This document shows positions 28,485 through 36,809 of a stretch of DNA of 64,000 bases, in pieces (the first letter of the stretch is position 1; each line of letters starts with the position of its first letter). Made by a program: the position numbers and the translations under genes. Location of the stretch: IMG/VR virus record IMGVR_UViG_3300032288_003086, positions 60,087-124,086 of that record; one strand, written 5' to 3'. The notes beneath the pieces were generated by a model, which saw only the letters and a program-made list of their open reading frames with translations, was not told the DNA's origin and ran no database searches. Source of the stretch: a virus.

Positions 28485-29428
28485 CCTAACAACGATTTCA
28501 ACTGCTCTTTTACCTTAGATGCTCCAAACTCTTTGATAGAGTCGCTCACATCTTTGGCCATCTTCAAATGCAGAAAAGGTATTCCATGAGTTTGGCGGTA
28601 CTTTTCCATCATCCTGATGCCAGCTTGGTCGTTGTCAAATATAATATACTTTTCAGGATATTCAAGTATCCAATCAATGATACGCTCCAATCCTGAATTC
28701 TCGCTTTGGGGAGCAATATAGTCCCCGTCTATGCCTAGTGAACTCATGGACATGATATCCTTGAGGGAACTGCATATAAATAATCTGGGTTTGCCTTTGA
28801 TCTGGTCCCAGCCTTGGATATAGTTCTTGAAAGTCATGAACTTCTGGTCCTGCTTATAAGGCTGATATACCTTGTAAAGCTCTCCAGTACCTGTAAGGTA
28901 TGCGTAGGTAAAGCCTTTCATGACCATTTCCATCCTCTCCTCACCTTTGACTAACACCAGTTTGGACAATGCTTTGACATTGTATTTGTCTAGTATTTTG
29001 CTGCCAATATTGTATGGACTCCAAAAATCCACATCACTCTTGCTCCAAGGGCGTACTGTATAATTCTCCACTTCCCACTTTTTCTGGGGTTTTGATGGTT
29101 GAATCTCATATATACCATTGTTTTTGAGATACTCCCTATAGTCATCCATTATTTTCAGTACAGCATCCCTGAAAGAGAGTGAAAACATATGGCCAACCAG
29201 ATCAGTGGCGTTGCCTTTTATGCCTGTGGAAAAACAACAAAACCTATAACTCTTGACATCATTGGGAACATATACACACATACTGGGGGTTCTGTCCAAT
29301 GAGTTGAATACACTGTTGATCTTTATAGTCTGCCCCACCAGCTTTTGGCTCAATTTCAAATAATATTCATATATCCAAGTGACAGGAATATCATCTATCC
29401 CAGTCACTGCGTTTCTGCTTGAAAACAT
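28481..29428 (-). CDS. DnaG-type primase with TOPRIM domain (about 315 aa)
   Basis: An early CCFSTGIKGNATDLV resembles the end of the DnaG zinc-ribbon with reduced cysteines. The TOPRIM core is LFICSSLKDIMSM (about 214-226), where phage primases often have S in place of the bacterial Glu, and YIIFDNDQAGIRMM (about 260-273), then KDVSD. I choose the ATG at 29428 (MFSSRN); a GTG at 29476 would put the start inside a hairpin. The sequence just upstream, TTTATTTGCCC, resembles the promoter boxes before 32423 and 57259. Confidence 0.85.
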   Translation of the reverse strand: MFSSRNAVTGIDDIPVTWIYEYYLKLSQKLVGQTIKINSVFNSLDRTPSMCVYVPNDVKSYRFCCFSTGIKGNATDLVGHMFSLSFRDAVLKIMDDYREYLKNNGIYEIQPSKPQKKWEVENYTVRPWSKSDVDFWSPYNIGSKILDKYNVKALSKLVLVKGEERMEMVMKGFTYAYLTGTGELYKVYQPYKQDQKFMTFKNYIQGWDQIKGKPRLFICSSLKDIMSMSSLGIDGDYIAPQSENSGLERIIDWILEYPEKYIIFDNDQAGIRMMEKYRQTHGIPFLHLKMAKDVSDSIKEFGASKVKEQLKSLLG

Positions 29429-29446
29429 GGGCAAATAAATTAGTGA

Positions 29447-29471
29447 GGGGAGGACAATGGCTCTCCTCCCC
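29447..29471 (-). terminator. Hairpin between the SSB-like and primase genes
   Basis: GGGGAGGA (29447-29454) and TCCTCCCC (29464-29471) form a perfect 8 bp stem in the gap downstream of the SSB-like gene. There is no strong T-run, so it could be an attenuator or RNA-processing site as much as a terminator. Confidence 0.5.
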
Positions 29472-29494
29472 TTCACAAAGCAACACTAAAACAA

Positions 29495-30169
29495 TTAGTT
29501 CAAGTCAAGATCGCTGCCGCTGTCTCTTCCTGCAAAGGAATCAACTGGCTTCTTTTTCTTGATATGGTCTGACTCACTGAATTGAATCAACTTAGAAGGC
29601 TGTTGTCCTTCAACATACAACTGAAAACCCTTCTTGCTTCCTTCATTCTTGGGAAGGAAAAGTCTGTACTGAGTGTATCCACTCTTATTCTCATACTCTG
29701 AACCTGCAACACAGAAATGGAACCATCTATCCTTGCTTACAAGGTATGGTTTGGCATTGTTCAGATACTCTTCGATGGTGGCACCTTGGATGTCTTTCTC
29801 CTTAAGAACATCAGCAACGCCGATTTCTTTGGCAAAGTTCCAAATCCACTTGAAAATCATGTCTTCCTTCAAGGTAGTATTACCATCCTTGTTGGTGTAG
29901 TCACTATAAGAATACTGCTGGGTTTGTACCCTAGCAACCTGACCTTGGTAGTTACCTAGTTCAGGAGTATCCTTGTTGATAGGCAATCCTTCGAAACCAT
30001 CACCAATAGGTTGGGTTTCTAATTGTAACACCATATTAAATGCCGAGGCATCATAAGGTGGTACATCTAATGAAATGTCAATTACTCTGGCAATCACGAT
30101 GCCTGGTTGGATTACTTTGGGCGTCATGCTGGCACCCATCTTTTTGTCTGCTTCTTTGCTGCTAAACAT
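29495..30169 (-). CDS. Probable single-stranded DNA-binding protein (224 aa)
   Basis: Strand-rich, aromatic body (VIARVIDISLDV, NMVLQLETQP, WFHFCVAGSEY) followed by a Lys-rich linker and a short acidic C-terminus (SGSDLDLN), the usual layout of phage SSBs that recruit partners through an acidic tail. It lies between the Sak4-like recombinase and primase genes, separated by untranslated gaps on both sides, which suits separate high-level expression. Assigned from layout and context, not from a diagnostic motif. Confidence 0.55.
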   Translation of the reverse strand: MFSSKEADKKMGASMTPKVIQPGIVIARVIDISLDVPPYDASAFNMVLQLETQPIGDGFEGLPINKDTPELGNYQGQVARVQTQQYSYSDYTNKDGNTTLKEDMIFKWIWNFAKEIGVADVLKEKDIQGATIEEYLNNAKPYLVSKDRWFHFCVAGSEYENKSGYTQYRLFLPKNEGSKKGFQLYVEGQQPSKLIQFSESDHIKKKKPVDSFAGRDSGSDLDLN

Positions 30170-30208
30170 GTCAATGATAATTTAATTGGTTAATAATGAA
30201 TTGAATAA

Positions 30209-30958
30209 TTAATCTAAATATATACGGTCCCAATATGTGTGGACGCCGTCTTCTGTAACTTCTGAAAGAATTACATCCTTATTCCTAAGATGCTCTGGCC
30301 TGGCTCCGCAGGAGATCTCATCATTGGTTTTGAAACTAAGGATATTGGTGTTACCCTTCCTGTAAAGATAACCAATAGCATCTGAACCACTTGCGGTTAT
30401 ACGCTTTATTTTTCCTGTGAGATCCAGATCCATACTAGTGAATTCATTGCCAGACTTCTCAAGCAATGTATCTTTTACGTGTCCCATTAGGATGATCCTT
30501 GGAGCCAATCCACGCACATAGTCAAGCACTTTCATATATGCAGTACGCAACCATTGGTATCCTGCGCCATTGGGCATGTTGGTGATGGTACCATACTTGG
30601 CTTTACCTTGTGTGTACCAGTTCATTCCCATGCTTGACTTGGAATACAGATCCTCAGCATATGTGATACAGAACTCCTCAAGAGCTGTAACTGTATCAAT
30701 GGCTATATACTTGTAAGGATGTCCTGCTTCTTTGATAGCCTTGCCTATGGACTTGAGTGTTTCTATGCTATCCACTTTCATCTTGAGGGCTTCGACATAA
30801 TCAGAGCCATTCTCAAAGTCAAGTATCAAACAGTTCTCCAATCCAGCAAGCAATGTGGTCTTTCCCACTTTGGGTTTACTGAAGATGATAAGTTCCTTAG
30901 GCGACTGGGTAAGTGCCTTGACAGGTTTCATTGGAAGCTCAATTTTCTTTTCTTCCAT
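30209..30958 (-). CDS. Sak4-like RecA-fold ATPase (249 aa)
   Basis: Walker A FSKPKVGKTT (K33, T34), Walker B KYIAIDTV (D88), and a later IILMGHVKDT typical of Sak4/AAA_24-type phage single-strand annealing recombinase ATPases. Short for RecA and without its C-terminal domain. Adjacent to the SSB-like gene, as commonly seen for Sak4. Recombination role is by family. Confidence 0.85.
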   Translation of the reverse strand: MEEKKIELPMKPVKALTQSPKELIIFSKPKVGKTTLLAGLENCLILDFENGSDYVEALKMKVDSIETLKSIGKAIKEAGHPYKYIAIDTVTALEEFCITYAEDLYSKSSMGMNWYTQGKAKYGTITNMPNGAGYQWLRTAYMKVLDYVRGLAPRIILMGHVKDTLLEKSGNEFTSMDLDLTGKIKRITASGSDAIGYLYRKGNTNILSFKTNDEISCGARPEHLRNKDVILSEVTEDGVHTYWDRIYLD

Positions 30959-31487
30959 TGTTCTTCTGTATTAAAGTGTTTAACCAATGTTTTGAACTGA
31001 CTGGACGATTTGACAAGATTGCATAGAAATCGCGGATAGTCATGCTAGAGATATTCTGATCTTCCATGGTGTCCTCCTCTTGTTCATATTCAAAGGGAAT
31101 CTCCACTACTGCAGATACTTTTGGTTTTTTCTCTAATCTCTTAAGGTCATCTACAGGTACTACCCATGACTTGGTGCTTCCATGGGTTACTTTGGCATAC
31201 TCACTATTTGCAACCTTAATCTTGTCAAGAATAAAATAGATAGGATCCTGTGACAGGGCTCCAATCTGGTCACAAAAGTTAACATAGTCCTTTCTGTACA
31301 TGACATAGATCAAGTCAGAGGAGAACTCTTCTGTAAAGAGCAACACATGGTCTGGGTTATCCCTATAGACCTTGGGTGCTATCTGTCCATACGAGGCGCT
31401 TACGCCATAATTCTCAGAGAGTTCTTTGATTGCCCTCTCTGCGATTTTGTCCTTGGCGATTTGCCAGGGAGATTTTTGTTTTTTCAT
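30939..31487 (-). CDS. Conserved hypothetical protein (182 aa)
   Basis: Begins MKKQKSPWQIAKDKIAERAI, has a central mixed alpha/beta part and an acidic stretch EYEQEEDTMEDQ before a helical end with WLNTLIQKN. Overlaps the Sak4-like gene by 20 bases and follows the DnaB-like helicase gene after 3 bases. It could be a helicase partner by position; no family recognised. Confidence 0.7.
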   Translation of the reverse strand: MKKQKSPWQIAKDKIAERAIKELSENYGVSASYGQIAPKVYRDNPDHVLLFTEEFSSDLIYVMYRKDYVNFCDQIGALSQDPIYFILDKIKVANSEYAKVTHGSTKSWVVPVDDLKRLEKKPKVSAVVEIPFEYEQEEDTMEDQNISSMTIRDFYAILSNRPVSSKHWLNTLIQKNNGRKEN

Positions 31488-31490
31488 AGA

Positions 31491-32423
31491 TTATAGGATT
31501 TGGTGAATCTTGCTTTTGGCAAAATCAGCTTTGAAGAGAGTCAAACATGGCTCACCATTGCGCACCTTTAAGAAATGCACAGCAAGGGTATTGATGTCTA
31601 CTGGGATCTTCTTAGGCCCATATTGCTCTATCCCGTACTTAGCGGGTCTGTTAATACCAATAAGAATATCAGTGAATTGTAAAAGGGCATCTGCCCCGAA
31701 GACATCGCTGTCTTTGACAAAGTTGCCAATACTGGCATTCTTGACCCTGTCAACACTTTCGATCTCCCTGTTTAATTGACTAAGCACGATGAATGCTACG
31801 GGTAACCTGCGCCTGGTCTCAGCGAGCATGTTACCCAGGTTGTATAAGGACTCTATTCTATCTTTCTCACTAGCGCTTCTCTTTATCAATAGGCTGTGAT
31901 CAAGGGTTATAAGCATTGGTTTTTTCTTGACCTCGTAAAAGTCAAAGATTTTATTACGCATTCCTTCGACATCCAGGGGTCTCTCATATGTATAGATCTC
32001 CTTGTGTTTGTTCTCATCGCAATATTTGATTGCAGAGTCCAAATCATCATCTCCAAGTTCACCTCCTACAGATGAAAGCTTTCTTACATTGATTCCTGTA
32101 TGTCCACTAATCTCACGCAGGGCTATGTTGCGGGCAAGCATCTCAAACTGAAAATCCAATACACAGAAATCCTGGTCTGGATTAAGTCTGAATGCTTCTC
32201 TGCTAATCATACTCCCTACAAGTGTCTTCCCACTGCCTGGTCTACCTGCAATCACTGTCAGACTGTTCCACTCAAGTCCATCCATAGACTTCTCATTGAA
32301 CTTCTGCCATGGGGTTTTGATACTCTTTATCTCCCCAGTCTTACGCTTTTTAGCGTAGTTGATTGCCTGGTCATAGGCTTCTGAAATGTGAATAAAACCT
32401 TGTTCTTTTAGACTTTTGGCCAT
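31491..32423 (-). CDS. DnaB-type replicative helicase (RecA domain only, 310 aa)
   Basis: Walker A IAGRPGSGKT (59-67) in the DnaB position after a short N-terminus, Walker B LITLDHSLL, then the arginine-rich and Gln-containing blocks RRRLPVAFIVLSQLNRE typical of DnaB. The N-terminal primase-interaction domain of bacterial DnaB is missing, as in many phage forms. It unwinds DNA at the fork with the neighbouring primase. The upstream 37 bases hold the clearest promoter-like sequence in the window. Confidence 0.88.
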   Translation of the reverse strand: MAKSLKEQGFIHISEAYDQAINYAKKRKTGEIKSIKTPWQKFNEKSMDGLEWNSLTVIAGRPGSGKTLVGSMISREAFRLNPDQDFCVLDFQFEMLARNIALREISGHTGINVRKLSSVGGELGDDDLDSAIKYCDENKHKEIYTYERPLDVEGMRNKIFDFYEVKKKPMLITLDHSLLIKRSASEKDRIESLYNLGNMLAETRRRLPVAFIVLSQLNREIESVDRVKNASIGNFVKDSDVFGADALLQFTDILIGINRPAKYGIEQYGPKKIPVDINTLAVHFLKVRNGEPCLTLFKADFAKSKIHQIL

Positions 32424-32460
32424 GGCATAAATATAGATAGAAAATTTAAACTTTCAAAGT
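32424..32460 (-). promoter_or_regulatory. Promoter-like sequence upstream of the helicase gene
   Basis: Read on the minus strand the gap contains TTTG, then 19 bases, then TATATTTA four bases before the ATG. This fits the Bacteroidota promoter pattern TTTG-N19-21-TAnnTTTG except for the last base. It also shares AAAGTTTAAATTT plus TATATTT with the region before 57259. Confidence 0.6.
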
Positions 32461-33195
32461 TTACCATAAAATTATTTCTTTCTTGAACTCAGCAAGTTGA
32501 GCATTCACCTTATTGAATACATCACTACAATCCCATTCATGGAGTCTTTGATAGGCTGCAAAGGCGGGATGGGTAGTGGTACTAACCATGTGATGGTCTC
32601 CTATAATACCATCAAATGACTGGGCTTGTTTACCCATAAGCACCCATACAAGTCCTGACTGTTTGAAGTTGAGCATATCAATGACATATTCTAAGAAAGG
32701 ACGCCATATATCTGTATGTTTACCTGTCTTGGTGACTTCTGTAGTCAGGGCTGTATTAAGAAGGAGTACGCCTTGCTTGGCCCATCTATCCAGATTACAT
32801 TTGGATATATCATCTACCTCCTGTCTTTGCTCTGTAGGTACAGTACTTTCAATAGCCCTAAGCATATATCTAAGGCTGGCTTCTGGCTTTTGGGTATTGC
32901 TACAACTAAATGCCATACCATCAGCTACCCTGGGCTGGGGATAAGGATCTTGACCTATCAGAACTACCTTGACACTGTCCACAGGACATAGTTCAAAGGC
33001 TGTAAAGAGCTGTTTGAGGGCAGGGGTAAACCTGCGTCCAGACTCATTCTCTTGAACCAAGAACTTTACTATATTATCAAAGTCCCCTGATCTAAGGAAG
33101 CCTTTGAGGAAGTCTGCCCAGCCACTAGGACCAAGCTTTTCAATTAATTTTTCGCGGATTTGCTCCGCTGATAATTTTTCTTTAATTTCGCTCAT
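32461..33195 (-). CDS. ung: Family 1 uracil-DNA glycosylase
   Basis: The catalytic water-activating loop VVLIGQDPYP (Asp83), the FSCSNT uracil-pocket segment, LLLNTALT and a C-terminal THPAF in place of the usual HPS(P/L) loop identify a UDG family 1 enzyme, which removes uracil from DNA. Length (244 aa) is normal. In a phage it probably protects or edits the genome during replication. Divergent from a plus-strand gene only 22 bases away. Confidence 0.92.
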   Translation of the reverse strand: MSEIKEKLSAEQIREKLIEKLGPSGWADFLKGFLRSGDFDNIVKFLVQENESGRRFTPALKQLFTAFELCPVDSVKVVLIGQDPYPQPRVADGMAFSCSNTQKPEASLRYMLRAIESTVPTEQRQEVDDISKCNLDRWAKQGVLLLNTALTTEVTKTGKHTDIWRPFLEYVIDMLNFKQSGLVWVLMGKQAQSFDGIIGDHHMVSTTTHPAFAAYQRLHEWDCSDVFNKVNAQLAEFKKEIILW

Positions 33196-33217
33196 GTAAA
33201 CTTCTAAAATTTAAATT

Positions 33218-33439
33218 ATGGCAAAGACTTATGTGGACATGTTCAAACTAGGCGCTGAGGTAATAGTCAGTTTTACCAATGAAGATGTCGTTAAACTACA
33301 ATCGATCTTGTTCAAGCATATGAGCAAGCAAAACCAGTTGGATGATGATTCTTGGACCACAATTCTCGATCTTTGTTCCAAAATAGAAGACTGTGCGAAA
33401 ACACAGGGCAAGATGGAATCAAAAGAAATCAAATTCTAA
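33218..33439 (+). CDS. 73-aa protein of a plus-strand island
   Basis: Starts MAKTYVDMFKLGAEVIVSF and looks like a helical small protein with a strand-rich start. One of only two plus-strand genes inside the long minus-strand replication block. Its stop overlaps the next start (TAATG), showing coupling. The short divergent gap to ung has the AT-rich sequence TAAAATTTAAATT. No family recognised. Confidence 0.7.
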   Translation: MAKTYVDMFKLGAEVIVSFTNEDVVKLQSILFKHMSKQNQLDDDSWTTILDLCSKIEDCAKTQGKMESKEIKF

Positions 33440-33786
33440 TGGAACAAGCTAGTACAATTGAGGTAATCAAGCCAGAGGCTGTGATCACCATTAAGTTAAA
33501 TAGAGACTTTTACGTCAGACTTACTATTATCCTACAAGAAATCATAGCAGGTAAGTCTAATGATGAGATGATTGCTGCTGCTAAACAGATTGAAGACAAG
33601 AACATCAGTGAGATGTGGGTTTTCAATTATGAAACCATGCTGTATTTGATTAAAGCCTGCGAGGACTATTGCAAGGAGAATAACCTCATTGAAATACGTG
33701 ATTTAGAGCAATTCAAGGCTGAGTCTGAGCAAAGGCAGCAGGAATACCTAGCTAACTTCCCTAGTCAGGACAGCGCTCCTCAGTAA
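33439..33786 (+). CDS. 115-aa protein of the plus-strand island
   Basis: Start taken at the ATG overlapping the previous stop (MEQASTIEV); an ATG at 33352 in the same frame lies inside the upstream gene. Like its neighbour it has a strand-rich start (AVITIKLNRDFYVRL) and helical body with similar spacing, so the two may be distant paralogues. It ends convergently, overlapping the next minus gene by 7 bases. Confidence 0.7.
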   Translation: MEQASTIEVIKPEAVITIKLNRDFYVRLTIILQEIIAGKSNDEMIAAAKQIEDKNISEMWVFNYETMLYLIKACEDYCKENNLIEIRDLEQFKAESEQRQQEYLANFPSQDSAPQ

Positions 33787-34175
33787 AGAATACACCCTAC
33801 TTCCTCACCTATGAGGATGCAGGCTTCTATGGCCATGGACAGTTGTTCTTTGCTACAATCAGCAAAGCTTTTGACATATTCCAAAGCAGTACCTTCTGAA
33901 TCTTTGGTTTTGACTGTAAGACCAGCTTTTCTCTTAACTTCGAGTTTTACATCTTCAAACTCATTACCTGTGCAATGGGCTAATTCTCTGATAAGAGCAT
34001 GAACTTTGGCAAGCTGTACCAGACTATGGTCATCTTTGATGACTTCATACATCGCATGAACCTTGGTGCCTGGTTTCAGGTGGCTGAGCATGCGCTCATA
34101 CTTATGCTTCTCCTTTTCTGAGCCAGGGGATAGTTTACCCCCTGGTTCCATAGTGTATTCAATTATCGTATACAT
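33780..34175 (-). CDS. NinB/Orf-like recombination protein candidate (131 aa)
   Basis: The segment QLAKVHALIRELAHCTGNEFEDVKLEVKRKA followed by late helices (DCSKEQLSMAIEACILIGEE) resembles the NinB/lambda Orf-like and related families, in which 'ALATG-x-x-F-x-x-V-K' is conserved. Sequence support is modest. Overlaps the helicase gene by 17 bases, which fits a recombination mediator working with it. Confidence 0.5.
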   Translation of the reverse strand: MYTIIEYTMEPGGKLSPGSEKEKHKYERMLSHLKPGTKVHAMYEVIKDDHSLVQLAKVHALIRELAHCTGNEFEDVKLEVKRKAGLTVKTKDSEGTALEYVKSFADCSKEQLSMAIEACILIGEEVGCILY

Positions 34176-35280
34176 ACTTGTATTTTATTTTCTCTTTATC
34201 AAAATCCTGCAGTGCCTTGCGAACCCAGTTCTCATCCACTGTCTTGTTGTACATCAGGATGTGGACTGTAGCTACCTCATCTGGTGAGAGCCTCAGTACC
34301 CTACCTATTCTTTGCGCTGCTTTCCTCTCGTTGCCATAAGCATGCATAATAACAGCATTACGAAGCCCAGGAACATTAACACCCTCATTGAGCTGTAATA
34401 CGCAAGATAGTCTGTCAATAGTTCCATCCTTTAACATTGTTAGATTTGCTTCACTGTTTGGATTCTGGCTGTGGTAGCTGTATTTACATAGCTTTTCAGC
34501 TTGTTCTTGGGTATTGGCAAAGACAATGCATTTGTCTTCCATATTGGACATCAGGTTAACCACATAGTCTTCCTTACTCTTGTAGGTCATCATGCTGCGC
34601 ATCCTGGCAATCCTGAAATACTGATCATCCTTGGGATTGGTGGCATTATGAATTCTCTCTGTCCAATAGTCATAATTGGCTTTTTCGCTGGTCTTAAACT
34701 CCCCTGTCTTGGTTCTGACAAAGAAATCCATCTTAGTGCCTAGGTTTATAGAGTGGATGATAATCCTGTAATCATTAAGTATCCTATCGCCAATAGCATC
34801 ATCAGTAAGGTAGTAATAAGAGATAGGACAGAACTTGCCCACCATTTCCCCCTTTTCGCTGTTTTTAATGCGAGGAGGAGTGCCAGTGAGGCCAACAATT
34901 CTGCCGCGATACATATCAAGCCAATACATGTGAGAATAAAGAAGGCTGTGGCACTCGTCAAGGTAAAGCACATCATAGGACGGCGATTGTTTAGTTAAAG
35001 ATAAGTAAGTTGTGACTACAACCCTGTCTTTAAGGTGAGATAAGCCAAATTTGAACATATCATCAAACCAACTCCCAAATATACTTTTCTTGGGAGCTAC
35101 CACAAGGAATTTGGCATCAGGATTTACCTCCTTCAAATACCAATCCATGTGTTGCAGGCCTATGTAGGTCTTGCCTACACCCATGCTTACAGCTAGGCCA
35201 CATCTGGTCATCTTCTTGGCTATGTCCAAGGCTCTTTGTTGTACAACTTCGCGTTTGGATTCTGTTACTTCTTCTGTCAT
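34159..35280 (-). CDS. SF2 DEAD/DECH helicase (373 aa)
   Basis: Motif I SMGVGKT (32-38), motif II LDECHS (107-112), motif III LTGTPP, a later VFANTQEQAEKL, and motif VI AAQRIGRVLRLS define a superfamily 2 helicase of the SNF2/UvsW-like type. In phages such enzymes remodel branched DNA or start recombination-dependent replication. Only the core is present. Last of the recognisable replication genes in this block. Confidence 0.88.
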   Translation of the reverse strand: MTEEVTESKREVVQQRALDIAKKMTRCGLAVSMGVGKTYIGLQHMDWYLKEVNPDAKFLVVAPKKSIFGSWFDDMFKFGLSHLKDRVVVTTYLSLTKQSPSYDVLYLDECHSLLYSHMYWLDMYRGRIVGLTGTPPRIKNSEKGEMVGKFCPISYYYLTDDAIGDRILNDYRIIIHSINLGTKMDFFVRTKTGEFKTSEKANYDYWTERIHNATNPKDDQYFRIARMRSMMTYKSKEDYVVNLMSNMEDKCIVFANTQEQAEKLCKYSYHSQNPNSEANLTMLKDGTIDRLSCVLQLNEGVNVPGLRNAVIMHAYGNERKAAQRIGRVLRLSPDEVATVHILMYNKTVDENWVRKALQDFDKEKIKYKYVYDN

Positions 35281-35291
35281 TTTAATGCGAT

Positions 35292-35906
35292 TTAATACCT
35301 ATAATGTCCAATAATCTTATAGTCAAACAAACAGTCATCAAGCTCTTGTCCTGAACCTATGTTGTGAACTATTTGATAACCCTCATGCTTATGGGATTTG
35401 ATATTGGATACCATACCTGTGTGGGTAGTGCCTCCGCCAAGGGTCCAACAAACAACATCTCCAGGCATATAGTCTTTACCATCTTGAGTAATAGGTAAGG
35501 AAACACCCATTCTAGTGAAGAAAGTCATCAGATTAGGCACTCGTCTGTGATCAATGTTATTGTCAGGCTTTGTCAAACCCCACTTGTTTGGGTAGTCTTC
35601 AAAATTCTGAGACATGTCTTCATGGACTAGCTGTTGAAGGTCTATTCCTACTTTTCTATAGCTTCTGATTACCACATCACTACATACACCTGTGCCAGAT
35701 GGGACATCCCCATTTGGATAATCAATCAGCCTGTATGAAGCGTCATATACTATGTCATTGTCAATAATATCCACTGCTGCATTTGCCAGATCAGAGTGGA
35801 CAGTAGTATCCCTATAACTCATTACATCCCTGCCTGAGATATTCTCACAGGATTGATACAATAAAGGCAGTACTATACTGCCCACAATTAGAATTCTTTT
35901 ATTCAT
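35292..35906 (-). CDS. DUF1287 family lipoprotein (NlpC/P60-like)
   Basis: N-terminal signal with lipobox LLYQSC, then the DUF1287 hallmarks GVCSDVVIRSYRKVGIDLQ, LVHEDMSQNF, NIDHRRVPNLMTFF, MPGDVVCW, THTGMVS and IVHNIGSGQELDD. The conserved Cys (GVCSD) and His (THTG) match the papain-like catalytic pair of NlpC/P60-type cell-wall enzymes. It is therefore a surface-directed candidate peptidoglycan enzyme, either a lysis protein or a host-modifying one. Located at the start of the accessory block rather than beside the spanin-like genes. Confidence 0.8.
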   Translation of the reverse strand: MNKRILIVGSIVLPLLYQSCENISGRDVMSYRDTTVHSDLANAAVDIIDNDIVYDASYRLIDYPNGDVPSGTGVCSDVVIRSYRKVGIDLQQLVHEDMSQNFEDYPNKWGLTKPDNNIDHRRVPNLMTFFTRMGVSLPITQDGKDYMPGDVVCWTLGGGTTHTGMVSNIKSHKHEGYQIVHNIGSGQELDDCLFDYKIIGHYRY

Positions 35907-36121
35907 TTTTTGTACGTTTCGTTGTAGTATTCTTTTGCTGTTTCATGTTTGTCACCTATTGCTCCATGTGCCCAAGCATCAATCAACTGCTCCTTTTCCA
36001 TCTCAAGGAGTTCCACAGCCTTGTCAATGGCTTCAGCAAAAGATAATGTCTTCATAGGATGCTCCAACATCATCTTGTCACCCCATTCTATCAGAGTCTG
36101 TAGTGCGGTCTTATTTGCCAT
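35903..36121 (-). CDS. Small paralogous protein, MEKEQ...YYNETY family (72 aa)
   Basis: Layout: helix near the start, then LLEMEKEQLIDAWAHGAIG and a terminal AKEYYNETYKK. The same layout recurs at 36258-36500, partly at 36497-36733 and at 45707-45961, so the phage carries a family of these. They are common in Bacteroidota phages without a known function. Overlaps the lipoprotein start by 4 bases. Confidence 0.75.
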   Translation of the reverse strand: MANKTALQTLIEWGDKMMLEHPMKTLSFAEAIDKAVELLEMEKEQLIDAWAHGAIGDKHETAKEYYNETYKK

Positions 36122-36268
36122 TTATATCAATGTTATTAGTATTACAATCATAATAGAGGTAATGAAGGTGATTGCGCCTATTTGTATTAAGCCTCTGTTG
36201 TTAATATAAGGTTCATACCATTCTCCACCTTCTCCTTTATTCAGCCATTCAGCAATCTTATTTGCCAT
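36122..36268 (-). CDS. 48-aa single-pass membrane protein
   Basis: Start chosen at ATG 36268 (MANKIAEWLNKGEGG); a longer frame to 36358 would lie inside the upstream gene. The C-terminal half (AITFITSIMIVILITLI) is one hydrophobic membrane helix. It overlaps the stop of the preceding gene by 11 bases. Unknown function. Confidence 0.65.
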   Translation of the reverse strand: MANKIAEWLNKGEGGEWYEPYINNRGLIQIGAITFITSIMIVILITLI

Positions 36269-36500
36269 ATGTTTCGTTGTAGTATTGTTCTGCTTGGTCA
36301 GTAGTCCATTGAGTATGTTGGTACTTATCAAATAATCTTTGCCCTTCAATATGTGCATCTTCTATCTGCTCCTTCTCCATTAGTAGATACACTTCCTCTA
36401 TTATGTCGATTATGTAAGGCATACATTCTTTGTAGGCATCTTTCACTTTGAGCAAGTCAACCAAGGCTTGCATTGCGGTCTGTTTGTTGGTTTGTGTCAT
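36258..36500 (-). CDS. Small paralogous protein, MEKEQ...YYNETY family (80 aa)
   Basis: Contains LLMEKEQIEDAHIEGQRLF and ends AEQYYNETYGK, matching the 72-aa protein at 35903. Overlaps its upstream neighbour by 4 bases. Function unknown. Confidence 0.75.
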   Translation of the reverse strand: MTQTNKQTAMQALVDLLKVKDAYKECMPYIIDIIEEVYLLMEKEQIEDAHIEGQRLFDKYQHTQWTTDQAEQYYNETYGK

Positions 36501-36733
36501 TTGTTTGTTCTATTAAGTTCTCTTGCTTCATCAAGCAATTTCACTATATGTTTATAATCGTGATGGTTTATTTCACCGATTTCTCCTGCTTTTAATACAT
36601 CATCTTTTGTATAACCCATCTGCTCCTTCTCCATCTGCTTGGCTTGGTCAATTATTGAAGGTGCTAAAAGACCTCCAAAGAAATCTTCTGCATTGTCAAC
36701 CAACCATTCAACTGCGGTCTGTTTCTTTTCCAT
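36497..36733 (-). CDS. Small paralogous protein with MEKEQ motif (78 aa)
   Basis: Shares the TAVEWLVDNA start and QAKQMEKEQMGYTKDDV block with the paralogues but ends ARELNRTNK. Start chosen at ATG 36733 (MEKKQT) because an upstream ATG at 36796 lies inside a palindromic operator-like sequence. First gene of this small operon, downstream of the operator candidate. Confidence 0.65.
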   Translation of the reverse strand: MEKKQTAVEWLVDNAEDFFGGLLAPSIIDQAKQMEKEQMGYTKDDVLKAGEIGEINHHDYKHIVKLLDEARELNRTNK

Positions 36734-36789
36734 TTTCTTTACTATTAGTACCCGTTTTGATACGATTTTATACAATTTGATATGATTAG

Positions 36790-36803
36790 TACCCATTTGG
36801 GTA
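36790..36803. promoter_or_regulatory. Operator-like palindrome
   Basis: TACCCATTTGGGTA is an inverted repeat with two central bases. Part of it (ATTAGTACCC) recurs about 60 bases nearer the gene start at 36733, giving two sites upstream of the small paralogous genes, as expected for a repressor-binding region. The regulator is unknown. Confidence 0.45.
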
Positions 36804-36809
36804 TAATTT

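Noticed and set aside
29429-29476. Longer primase starting at GTG 29476
   Set aside because: The extra codons are the hairpin sequence and lack a leader; the ATG at 29428 follows a promoter-like box.
36122-36358. 78-codon version of the membrane protein gene
   Set aside because: Its first 30 codons lie inside the upstream gene in another frame; the ATG at 36268 gives a clean coupled start.
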